Below, piece by piece: positions 32,155 to 38,903 of a stretch of DNA of 38,995 nucleotides. Every line of letters begins with the position of its first letter. The stretch's first letter is position 1. Location of the stretch: IMG/VR virus record IMGVR_UViG_3300044972_000830, positions 1 to 38,995 of that record; one strand, given 5' to 3'. Origin of the DNA: a virus. Under the pieces are notes generated by a model. That model was given only the letters and a program-made list of their open reading frames with translations. It made no database searches and was not told where the DNA came from. A program made the translations under genes and the position numbers.

Positions 32155-32787
32155 ATGAGTTTTGAGTTTGATTTCACCTTAGACAAAGTAACACACTTAC
32201 TACACAAGAACAAAGAACCAGCATTCTGGTTTAACGCAATGAATACATACTTGCCAAAGTTTGGTATTACCACACCGGCTCGTGTTGCAGGATTTGTAGC
32301 ACAAGGACAACACGAAAGTGGTGACTTTACTATGTTACAAGAAAACTTAAACTACAGTGCAAAAGGTCTAATGGGTACATTTAAAAAATATTTCCCAGAC
32401 GAAGCTATTGCTGCTCAGTATGCTAAGAAACCAGAGATGATTGCCAATCGTGTCTACGGTGGGCGTATGGGTAATGGTCCAGAATCTAGTGGTGACGGAT
32501 ACAAGTTCCGTGGTCGTGGTGTACTACAGCTAACAGGTCGTGCAAACTATACACAATGCAGCCGTGATCTATTTGGCGATGACACATTAGCCAATGATCC
32601 GGATTTAGTACGTACACCAGAGTATGCTATTATTACTGCCTGCTGGTTCTGGTATAAGAATCAACTAAATGCTATTTGCGACACTGGTGACATTGTCTTA
32701 CTAAGTAAACGTATCAATGGCGGAACTATTGGTCTAGAAGATCGTATCAAACATTGGAACGATGCACTAGAGGTGTTTGAAGGCTAA
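32155..32787 (+). CDS. GH19 (chitinase-type) endolysin, 210 aa
   Basis: ATG 32155 has TTGGAG 8 nt upstream; an earlier in-frame start four codons before is less likely. The GH19 lysozyme core is present: catalytic Glu54 in QHESGDF and Glu63 in LQENLNYSAKGL, ANRVYGGRMGNG (98-108), YKFRGRGVLQLTGRANY (116-132) and a C-terminal INGGTIGLEDR. Such phage enzymes cut the peptidoglycan glycan strand. There is no signal sequence, so it needs a holin. It lies 6 kb from the spanin/holin-like set, among probable cargo genes. Confidence 0.88.
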   Translation: MSFEFDFTLDKVTHLLHKNKEPAFWFNAMNTYLPKFGITTPARVAGFVAQGQHESGDFTMLQENLNYSAKGLMGTFKKYFPDEAIAAQYAKKPEMIANRVYGGRMGNGPESSGDGYKFRGRGVLQLTGRANYTQCSRDLFGDDTLANDPDLVRTPEYAIITACWFWYKNQLNAICDTGDIVLLSKRINGGTIGLEDRIKHWNDALEVFEG

Positions 32788-32788
32788 A

Positions 32789-33535
32789 ATGCTACTACGT
32801 GAACTAACACAGCCAACCGCATCTACTGTAGATGAAGCCAAGAAGCGCAGGCGCAAGGCTCGTCGTACTACGGGTATGTCAGCAGCCTACGGTCCTGGAC
32901 CTTATGGTGGTTATGGATACTATGCTGGCTACAGCGGAGATTCAGGAAGTGGTGACGGTGGAGGAGGTGGCGAAAGCATTGAGAATGAAAACTTTGCGGA
33001 CGGAAAGAATCCACAAGACAAAGGAGATGCTAAACGTCACGGTGTCAATACCAAAGCATCAGTAAGCTCGCTACGTAAAACTGCTAAACAAGGTGGTCGC
33101 AAAGGACAGTTAGCACACTGGATGGCTAATATGAAAGCTGGTAAAGCTAAGAAGAACGAAACACTTACAGAAGCTGTTATACATCCAAGTACTATGGATG
33201 CACTGGAAGACTTCTTACCGTTTGTTATGAAGTTGTTAAAGCTAGATAAACTACCAAGAATCAGCGTTCATAAAACTATAGAAACAGGTGATCAACCTAG
33301 CTTTGGCGGATATAATCCAGAAGATGGTACTATACAACTAGCCCTTAAAGATCGTCATCCTGCAGATGTGCTTAGAACACTAGCACACGAACTAGTACAC
33401 TTTAAGCAAGATCAGCAAGGTGAACTTGACGAACAAAGTGGTACTACTGGCAGTAATGAAGAAAATGAAGCAAATACTAAAGCAGGTATTATCATGCGTC
33501 ATTTTAACAAACGCTTCCCGCAATATTTGGAATAA
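32789..33535 (+). CDS. Zincin-like metallopeptidase with phage leader, 248 aa
   Basis: ATG 32789 follows GAAGG by 6 nt and gives the leader MLLRELTQ, so I reject an upstream TTG. The Arg/Lys-rich and Gly/Tyr-rich linker (18-62) is followed by a motif common in phage head proteins, KASVSSLRKTAKQGGRKGQL (89-108) then AHWMANMKAG. The C-terminal half carries TLAHELVHFKQ with His200-Glu201 and His204 of an HExxH zinc site, and Glu227 in ENEANTKAG as a likely third ligand (gluzincin type). It could cleave a head or host protein after delivery; the substrate is unknown. Confidence 0.7.
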   Translation: MLLRELTQPTASTVDEAKKRRRKARRTTGMSAAYGPGPYGGYGYYAGYSGDSGSGDGGGGGESIENENFADGKNPQDKGDAKRHGVNTKASVSSLRKTAKQGGRKGQLAHWMANMKAGKAKKNETLTEAVIHPSTMDALEDFLPFVMKLLKLDKLPRISVHKTIETGDQPSFGGYNPEDGTIQLALKDRHPADVLRTLAHELVHFKQDQQGELDEQSGTTGSNEENEANTKAGIIMRHFNKRFPQYLE

Positions 33536-33538
33536 TTT

Positions 33539-33721
33539 ATGCGAATAAAAGAACTATTAATTAAAGAAGCAACAGCTGGCGCTACCAGCGCAGGTAATGT
33601 TGCAGTAGGGCCTGTATACAAAAATAAAGCAGGAAAAGCAGGTAAGAACAAAGACGGCACAGTAAAAAATGCTCTTGACATGAAGAACAATTTACTCACC
33701 GGCGGCAGCTTAAAACGATAA
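33539..33721 (+). CDS. Small leader-bearing phage protein, 60 aa
   Basis: It starts 3 bp after the zincin gene, with TTGGAA as ribosome site, and begins MRIKELLIKEATAGATSAGN, the fourth copy of the M-x-[IL]-[RKF]-E-L leader. The rest is Lys/Gly/Asn-rich (NKAGKAGKNKDGTVKN) and probably disordered. Its stop codon forms part of the next late promoter box. It is probably a small internal head peptide; this is inference from the leader and composition. Confidence 0.5.
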   Translation: MRIKELLIKEATAGATSAGNVAVGPVYKNKAGKAGKNKDGTVKNALDMKNNLLTGGSLKR

Positions 33722-33724
33722 ATA
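33717..33724 (+). promoter_or_regulatory. T4-like late promoter box overlapping a stop codon
   Basis: GATAAATA (7 of 8 to consensus) includes the TAA stop at 33719-33721. It ends 24 nt before the ATG at 33749, with TTGGAG in the leader. Confidence 0.6.
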
Positions 33725-33748
33725 TTACGATATTGGAGAATTCTCAAA

Positions 33749-35098
33749 ATGCAAGATAACTTTCACCGCCCAGCAGATCACGAAGCAAAAATGGCTCGTG
33801 CTGACCTATTTAAATGCGCTCAATACAGCTTTAAGCTATTCAAGATGATTGGCGAAGACCAAGAGCTAGAAGGTTGGGTACAGGCTAAGATTACCAAAGC
33901 CGCTGACTACATTGCGTCTGTGTATCATTACATGGAATACGAAATGAAGATCAGTGAGTACGGTAGTGCTATTGAAAACAGCGATATGTATTCAGAAAGC
34001 ATTCGTCGGGCATTTGCACAGAAGCTAACAGAAGCTAAGGTACAGGCTAAAAAGGCCAAAGCCGACATGAAAAAGAAAGAAGAAGACCTAGAAGAAGCAT
34101 TTGATGACAAGGCCAAAGTTGGTGACAAAAAGAAAACTGCCACTGGTGAACTAGAAAAAACATCAACAGGTGTTAAGCACACTAATACCAGTTACAAAGA
34201 TGACGGTGACTCTGAAGAAAAATCTGGCAAGGGTGTTAAGAGTCATGCTAAGTCACAATCAGCAGCTGAAAAGAAATCACAGGCTCCAAAACTAAAACAA
34301 AGTCCAAAGAGTGCCAAGACATGGGGCATGAAAGACAGCGAGAAATTCGACAACAGAGATAAAGACGTAAAGGAAGGCAGTATCCAGGGCGGTGTATGGA
34401 CTGCTAATGCTCCTAAGAAAGGCGCACCTAATGTTCCGGTTCCAAGTCCAAACGAAGGACCAACATCATCTGCTAAACGACCAGTAAAGCCAGGAACAAC
34501 TCCCGAGAAGGCCAAACTAGATCCACGTTACAAAACAGATCCAGCGTTCAAGAAAGAAGTCGACACTGCATCAAAAATTGGTGTTAAAGAAGGTGCTAAG
34601 CCAGACTTCTTAGACATCGACAATGATGGCAACAAGAAAGAAAAAATGAAAGATGCCGCTGCTAACAAGAAAGCAGGTCCTAAGAAAGGCGTTAATCCTT
34701 TTGCCAAAGTAAAAGAAACAGCAATAAGTGGTGCACCACAAAAATCTGGAATTCCAACGACAGCAACTACTACAGTACCAGGAATGAGAGCCACTCAACA
34801 AGATTTAAAGAAGGCAGGAGCAAGTGCAGCATTAGGTGAAGGAAAATGCAACCACACTGCTAAAGGCAAGGCATGCCCAGTACACGGTCTAAAAGAATGT
34901 GGTGGCACGTATGAAGGATCGGATAGTAATCCTCAACATAGTCATCAATATGATGTTACTATGAAACACGCCAAGAACCCAACAGTGCAACAGCGTATGG
35001 CTGCACACGATATTAAGCCTGGTGTAGCAGGCTATAGAGATCGTATAGATATGTTGAAAGACTTAGAGCGTACAGGCAAATTAAAAAGTAAGAATTAA
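33749..35098 (+). CDS. Probable prohead/internal protein with helical and EF-hand-like motifs, 449 aa
   Basis: The N-terminal helix bundle (KMARADLFKCAQYSFKLFK, then ELEGWVQAKITKAADYIASV) is recurrent in head-associated proteins of T4-like phages. It is followed by a long Lys/Glu/Asp/Ser/Pro linker (about 100-280), typical of internal or scaffold proteins. KPDFLDIDNDGNKKEKM (about 288-304) has the D-x-D-x-D-G spacing of a calcium loop. KCNHTAKGKACPVHGLKEC (about 367-385) has Cys/His spacing that could bind zinc. It stands behind its own late promoter. A structural or cargo role inside the head is inferred. Confidence 0.65.
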   Translation: MQDNFHRPADHEAKMARADLFKCAQYSFKLFKMIGEDQELEGWVQAKITKAADYIASVYHYMEYEMKISEYGSAIENSDMYSESIRRAFAQKLTEAKVQAKKAKADMKKKEEDLEEAFDDKAKVGDKKKTATGELEKTSTGVKHTNTSYKDDGDSEEKSGKGVKSHAKSQSAAEKKSQAPKLKQSPKSAKTWGMKDSEKFDNRDKDVKEGSIQGGVWTANAPKKGAPNVPVPSPNEGPTSSAKRPVKPGTTPEKAKLDPRYKTDPAFKKEVDTASKIGVKEGAKPDFLDIDNDGNKKEKMKDAAANKKAGPKKGVNPFAKVKETAISGAPQKSGIPTTATTTVPGMRATQQDLKKAGASAALGEGKCNHTAKGKACPVHGLKECGGTYEGSDSNPQHSHQYDVTMKHAKNPTVQQRMAAHDIKPGVAGYRDRIDMLKDLERTGKLKSKN

Positions 35099-35101
35099 AT
35101 C

Positions 35102-35722
35102 ATGGACATGAAGCGTATAATCCAAACAATAGACTCAGCTTCTAATAAATCTGAGATTATTAGCGAAGGCAGGGGACCGTTAAATCGTTCCACTAGTGCC
35201 GAGTCAATTGCCATGCAGCATTATACTGCTCCAGTGTTAAATGTAGCAGAAGAAGCAAAGCCAAGTATGATTGGCAAATATTTTGCTACTGTAGAACAAG
35301 AATTAAAAGAAGCTGCTGCTCGTCCTAACGAACGTGCTCGTCAACTAGCAGAACGTGTTATTGAACGTATAGTTCCCAATGCAGACGGATCATTACCTGA
35401 TCCAAGCATTAATCGTCTAACAGGTAAACCAAATCCTCCAGCAGCCGAGCCAGCGCCTAGTAATTTAAAGCCAGGTAGTGCAACTGTTGAATACGGTGGT
35501 GCAACTTATAGTGTAAATGTTTTTGGTGACGGTATTAGACCAAGAATTGGTCGTAGTGATAAAGTTGTTACTGCAAAAGCCTATGTAGTTGGTGACAAAA
35601 TGTATGTACTGTTAGATCCAACTGTACAAGAAGATAAAGATCCATGTTGGGACAGTCATAAGATGGTAGGTACAAAGAAAAAAGGTGGTAAGACAGTTCC
35701 TAACTGTGTGCCTAAGAAATAA
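35102..35722 (+). CDS. Probable prohead/internal protein, 206 aa
   Basis: It starts 3 bp after the previous gene. It opens MDMKRIIQTI and has LNRSTSAESIAMQHYTAP, a helical segment MIGKYFATVEQELKEAAARP, a Pro-rich linker, a small beta part (ATVEYGGATYSVNVFGDGI) and a C-terminal motif PCWDSHKMVGTKKKGGKTVP that recurs at the ends of head-related proteins in these phages (two Cys, possibly zinc). There is no catalytic motif. Dps is encoded 2 bp later, suggesting joint late expression. Confidence 0.62.
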   Translation: MDMKRIIQTIDSASNKSEIISEGRGPLNRSTSAESIAMQHYTAPVLNVAEEAKPSMIGKYFATVEQELKEAAARPNERARQLAERVIERIVPNADGSLPDPSINRLTGKPNPPAAEPAPSNLKPGSATVEYGGATYSVNVFGDGIRPRIGRSDKVVTAKAYVVGDKMYVLLDPTVQEDKDPCWDSHKMVGTKKKGGKTVPNCVPKK

Positions 35723-35724
35723 TT

Positions 35725-36159
35725 ATGGACGAACTTAAAAAAGCAATGAAGATTGCATTTGCCAGTGAATATAGCTTTGCACTAAAAGCACAGAACTTTC
35801 ACTGGAATGTAGAAGGACCATTGTTTCCACAACTACACATGTTGTTTGGTGACATTTACGAAGAAGTATATGAAAGTATTGATCCATTTGCAGAAAACAT
35901 TCGCAAATTAGGATCATACACTCCTGCTAGCTTTGAGCGTTTCTCAATGCTAACACAAGTAGAAGATGAATTAAACATGCTTGAAGATCGTGCTATGATT
36001 GCAGAATTATTGCAAGATAGCGATAAAATGGTCAAACTATTAAAGATAGTATTTGATCTTTCTGAACAAGCAGGTGAGCACGGATTAAGTGACTTTATAG
36101 CAGCTCGTATGGATGCACATCGCAAACACAGCTGGATGTTAAGGGCTACGTCGAAATAA
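35725..36159 (+). CDS. dps: Dps-like mini-ferritin, 144 aa
   Basis: AQNFHWNVEGPLFPQLHML and ESIDPFAENIRKLG carry the Dps ferroxidase ligands His26, His38, Asp53 and Glu57 with the exact Dps spacing (12, 15, 4). The rest is a four-helix bundle; 144 aa is slightly short. Dps forms a 12-mer that oxidises and stores iron with H2O2 and can bind DNA. AENI replaces the usual AERI. In a phage it could protect packaged or replicating DNA, or hold iron for the oxygenase and desaturase; both ideas are inference. No leader is present, so it may not be virion cargo. Confidence 0.9.
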   Translation: MDELKKAMKIAFASEYSFALKAQNFHWNVEGPLFPQLHMLFGDIYEEVYESIDPFAENIRKLGSYTPASFERFSMLTQVEDELNMLEDRAMIAELLQDSDKMVKLLKIVFDLSEQAGEHGLSDFIAARMDAHRKHSWMLRATSK

Positions 36160-36285
36160 TAAGAACACACTACCTTAGGACCTTTGCGTTTTTAAGTGTG
36201 GGGAGGCTGCTGCCCGCAGAAAGCGATTCGCTACCGTAGACTGCTAAGTGAGCATAAATATATTATAGAATATTTGGGGAACAAA
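36160..36285 (+). other. Structured 126-bp intergenic stretch after dps
   Basis: No gene is supported; the frame open from 36196 has no ribosome site and merely runs into the next gene. It holds CACACT/AGTGTG (36166-36171, 36195-36200) and two adjacent hairpins, CTGC-N5-GCAG (36207-36219) and AGCG-ATT-CGCT (36222-36232), ahead of the late box at 36253. It could be a small RNA or a processed 3' end. A tRNA cannot be folded. Confidence 0.35.
36253..36260 (+). promoter_or_regulatory. T4-like late promoter box
   Basis: CATAAATA (7 of 8 to consensus) ends 25 nt before the ATG at 36286; GGGGAA is the ribosome site. Confidence 0.6.
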
Positions 36286-37872
36286 ATGGACTTAAAAGCA
36301 TTAATGCAGAAGTTAGAGACAATCAATACAAAACAGATCGTTGCGGAATCTGTAGAAACAAAGAAAGTTATTACAGAATCAGTAGCACATGTTCGTTATT
36401 CTGCAGAACCTGTTTTTACTAGTTCAATTGCTCGCAGTCTTGCTGAAGAGTTTGGATATGAACTAGACGAAGCAGATCCTAATGATCCAATGAATACAGC
36501 AGCCGTTGCTGCTAACACTAAAGCAATGCAAGATGCTATAGCTAAAAAAGATACTGCTTCAGGTAAGGTAGTAGGCAGCGGAACTACACCTGCACCCGCT
36601 GCTGCTGGTCAAGCAGCAAGCCCTACAGCAACGGCACCTGCGGCTGCGGCACCTGCAGCTAAACCAGGCGTGTTTGATAGAGTTAGCACCGCTTTCCAAA
36701 AAAATAACGAAAAATTTGCTGCAAAACAAGCTGCTGATGCAACAGCTAACAGTCCAGAAGGTATGGCAGCTGCCAAAGCAAATCTAACAAAAAGTCAATT
36801 AGATTGGTTAGGTGATGCTGTACCAAGTCCAGAAATTTTAAAAAGAATGCCGGCGGCGGCACCTGGTGAAAAACCTGCTGGCGCGGCGTTCACTCCACCA
36901 GCAACTGGATTAGTTAGTGCTGATGGTAAACCTGTATTAGATGGTAGCGGAAAGCCGGTGGCTACTGGTTCAACAACAGCGGCCATGCCGGCAGCTACTG
37001 GTTCAACAACAGCGGCCATGCCGGCAGTAGCACCAGCTGGGGCAAAACCACCGGCTGGATCAGTTGATCCTAATGCTGGAGAACTTGGTGGTGCCGGGGC
37101 GGCAGCAGCTGGTCAAGGCGGAACTGCGGCGGCGCAGAAAGTTGCACCAGATGCAGCAGCACAGGCTGGCCGTATTGCTGATAGAATGGATGCTGAAGCA
37201 GGCGCAAATACTGCTGGCGCAGCGGCGCCTGGGGCAGCAAAACCGGACGAGCTTGCTAATATTAAAAAGAATGCTGGCGTTCCAGCAGCACCCACAGGAG
37301 TTCAAGCACAAGGCGATGACGATGGTAACACAATGATTACTCGTCCGGATGGTAGCACTATGGTAGTAGGTCCAGATGGAAATGCTATTAAACCAGGAAC
37401 AAATCCTAATTTACCAACTAACAAAGCACAGGCAGCAGCCCTTGCATCGGGGCAACCAGACGATGTAGCTGGTGTTGATAAAGCAGTGGCAGCGAATGCG
37501 GCAGCTCCGGCGGCACCTGCACAAGCCGCAAGTCCTGCGGCAGCGAAACCAAAAGTAATGGCCAAGTCAGACCCAGCTGTACTGAAGATTCAACAAGATC
37601 TGATTGCCAAAGGTGCAAAGATCAAAGCTGACGGAGTAATGGGGGATGCAACTCGCGCGGCGCAAAAGCAGTTCGGCGGCGGCCAAGCGGCAAGCCCAGC
37701 AGCTAAACCTGCAGCACCAGCAGCTGGAGCGCCTGCACCAAGTTTGATCAATCGATTTAGAGCATCTCGAGGACTTCCAACATCTGAAGCAGTATCAGTA
37801 CCTACTACTGCACAGGTTGTCCAAGCAAAAGATGATCAGATACTTGCAATAATTCGAAATATTCGAGTATAA
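36286..37872 (+). CDS. Ala/Pro-rich protein with C-terminal peptidoglycan-binding domain, 528 aa
   Basis: ATG 36286 is chosen for its GGGGA site 6 nt upstream. Residues 1-60 are helical (MDLKALMQKLETIN, IARSLAEEFGYELDEAD) and resemble leaders of head-associated proteins. Residues 95-425 are low-complexity Ala/Pro/Gly with a perfect 33-bp tandem duplication. Residues about 427-470 (DPAVLKIQQDLIAKGAKIKA, DGVMGDATRAAQKQFGG) match the PG_binding_1 fold that binds murein. A virion protein meeting the cell wall during entry is plausible, but no hydrolase domain is present. It ends at a bidirectional terminator. Confidence 0.75.
   Translation: MDLKALMQKLETINTKQIVAESVETKKVITESVAHVRYSAEPVFTSSIARSLAEEFGYELDEADPNDPMNTAAVAANTKAMQDAIAKKDTASGKVVGSGTTPAPAAAGQAASPTATAPAAAAPAAKPGVFDRVSTAFQKNNEKFAAKQAADATANSPEGMAAAKANLTKSQLDWLGDAVPSPEILKRMPAAAPGEKPAGAAFTPPATGLVSADGKPVLDGSGKPVATGSTTAAMPAATGSTTAAMPAVAPAGAKPPAGSVDPNAGELGGAGAAAAGQGGTAAAQKVAPDAAAQAGRIADRMDAEAGANTAGAAAPGAAKPDELANIKKNAGVPAAPTGVQAQGDDDGNTMITRPDGSTMVVGPDGNAIKPGTNPNLPTNKAQAAALASGQPDDVAGVDKAVAANAAAPAAPAQAASPAAAKPKVMAKSDPAVLKIQQDLIAKGAKIKADGVMGDATRAAQKQFGGGQAASPAAKPAAPAAGAPAPSLINRFRASRGLPTSEAVSVPTTAQVVQAKDDQILAIIRNIRV
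36961..37026 (+). repeat. Perfect 33-bp tandem duplication
   Basis: Bases 36961-36993 recur immediately at 36994-37026 without a difference, each encoding ATGSTTAAMPA. It keeps frame and looks recent. Confidence 0.9.
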
Positions 37873-37873
37873 C

Positions 37874-37900
37874 AAAAAGCACCCCTGGGGTGCTTTTTTT
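37874..37900. terminator. Bidirectional rho-independent terminator
   Basis: Stem AAAAGCACCC / GGGTGCTTTT with a 3-nt loop, T run on the + side and A run on the other. It separates the convergent genes ending at 37872 and 37899. Confidence 0.88.
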
Positions 37901-38222
37901 AATGCCAATTGCCATTCATACAATGCAGTAATTCATGTCCAAGTACATGCATACTTGTAGTCTTTGGTACAATAATAGTGCATTGAGTTTTGTCAGTATT
38001 CCAAAAAGCACAACTGTTTACTCCGTAGCCAAACCCCCCAAACCCCCTAGTTTTGCTTTCCTTTTCACAAATACCTTGCACATTATCTGTGGCAATGATT
38101 GTGGTTTGAATTTTAGTGCTGTTCACAGGGAATTTTCGATCAGCTTTGTCCCATGCCTCAAAGGTCTGAGCAGACACAGTATTTGAACAAATTAACAAAC
38201 TAATTAGTAAAGATTTTTTCAT
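37899..38222 (-). CDS. Small secreted HExxH protein, 107 aa
   Basis: A signal peptide (MKKSLLISLLICSNTVSAQ, cleavage near residue 19) leads to a short domain ending HVLGHELLHCMNGNWH. HELLH is an HExxH zinc motif with a further His seven residues later, and four Cys could form disulphides. The spacing is not the metzincin one (HExxHxxGxxH), so it may be an unusual zincin or a zinc-binding protein. Similar short HELLHC proteins occur in phages. Its promoter at 38283-38255 is a perfect sigma70 consensus, so it is likely made early and exported to the periplasm. Ribosome site is poor. Confidence 0.65.
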   Translation of the reverse strand: MKKSLLISLLICSNTVSAQTFEAWDKADRKFPVNSTKIQTTIIATDNVQGICEKESKTRGFGGFGYGVNSCAFWNTDKTQCTIIVPKTTSMHVLGHELLHCMNGNWH

Positions 38223-38227
38223 ATGTG

Positions 38228-38283
38228 TTGCTTTGTGTAGCTAAGTATGTTATAATTATATAATAAATTTAAAGGATTGTCAA
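38228..38283. promoter_or_regulatory. Symmetric divergent sigma70 promoter
   Basis: On the - strand TTGACA (38283-38278), a 17-nt spacer and TATAAT (38260-38255) form a perfect promoter for the secreted HExxH gene. On the + strand TATAAT (38251-38256) with a weak TTGCTT (38228-38233), also 17 nt apart, serves the 38283 gene. The two -10 boxes overlap in the palindrome TATAATTATA. Confidence 0.75.
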
Positions 38284-38546
38284 TGAGTACACGCATGTAT
38301 GGACCCGAAGAAAAAGCCAAATTAGAACGTTTAATCAACGAAGGCAGTACCGTTTTACGTGAAATTGAGGACTTAAAAGAAGGGCTCAAAGAAACGGTTA
38401 AAGCAGTAGCAGAAGAATTGGAAGTTAAACCCAGTATTATCAACAAGGCTATTGCTATTGCACATAAAGACAATTGGAAAGAACACGAACAAGCGTGGAA
38501 TGACATTGAGATGATTTTGGGAGTAACCAATAGGTTACCAGAGTAA
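38283..38546 (+). CDS. dsbA: DsbA-like dsDNA-binding protein, 87 aa
   Basis: ATG 38283 follows AAAGGA by 6 nt and is preferred to an earlier in-frame TTG. The product is all-helical and charged: YGPEEKAKLERLINEGSTVL, EDLKEGLKETVKAVAEEL, KPSIINKAIAIAHKDN. Its length and its EELxVxxxxxNKxxxxxHK core fit T4 DsbA, which binds late promoters and enhances late transcription. The A of its ATG is the first base of the opposite-strand -35. The next gene overlaps as TAATG. The family call is from memory of homologues and is moderately sure. Confidence 0.6.
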   Translation: MSTRMYGPEEKAKLERLINEGSTVLREIEDLKEGLKETVKAVAEELEVKPSIINKAIAIAHKDNWKEHEQAWNDIEMILGVTNRLPE

Positions 38547-38833
38547 TGGATGTTATCAAAAGTATATATAGTTGGGCCAAAAATGATTACAATGAATGGC
38601 CTACTCGTTTTACTTTAGAAATCACAGCATGGTTCATGAGTCTCGGCTGTTCTCTAACATTAGCGGCTGCGGCAACTGATCCATTGTTCCTTTATCTCTA
38701 TCCAATCTTTATTGCACAATGTGCAATCTTTGGGTGGGCCGCTTGGACACGTAAGAGTACAGGCATGGTAGCTAACTACCTACTACTAGTCACTATTGAT
38801 CTAGTAGGCTATGTTAGACTACTAAATACGTAA
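38546..38833 (+). CDS. Small multi-span membrane protein, 95 aa
   Basis: Three hydrophobic stretches (about 26-44, 47-67, 73-92) with little in between (FTLEITAWFMSLGCSLTLAA, YLYPIFIAQCAIFGWAAWTR, MVANYLLLVTIDLVGYVRLL) make an inner-membrane protein. The pattern resembles half of a small transporter-like membrane family seen in T4-like phages; no substrate can be given. It is coupled to the DsbA-like gene. Its last codons contain ACTAAATA (38821-38828), a possible late box for the next gene. Confidence 0.58.
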   Translation: MDVIKSIYSWAKNDYNEWPTRFTLEITAWFMSLGCSLTLAAAATDPLFLYLYPIFIAQCAIFGWAAWTRKSTGMVANYLLLVTIDLVGYVRLLNT

Positions 38834-38903
38834 TAGAAGGGCAGGCGGGCCATAATCCGCACATTGGTGTTTGCAAGCCGTAAATTGCATAGGAGAAAAT
38901 AAT
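38834..38903 (+). other. Leader region before the last gene
   Basis: Seventy bases with a small GCGG/CCGC hairpin near 38847-38864 and a good AGGAG ribosome site at 38891-38895. The only nearby late-type box is at 38821-38828. Confidence 0.4.

Noticed and set aside
36196-36285. Thirty extra N-terminal codons on the peptidoglycan-binding protein, or a tRNA in this stretch
   Set aside because: The codons cover structured non-coding DNA and a late box; there is no ribosome site, and no cloverleaf or T-loop can be drawn.
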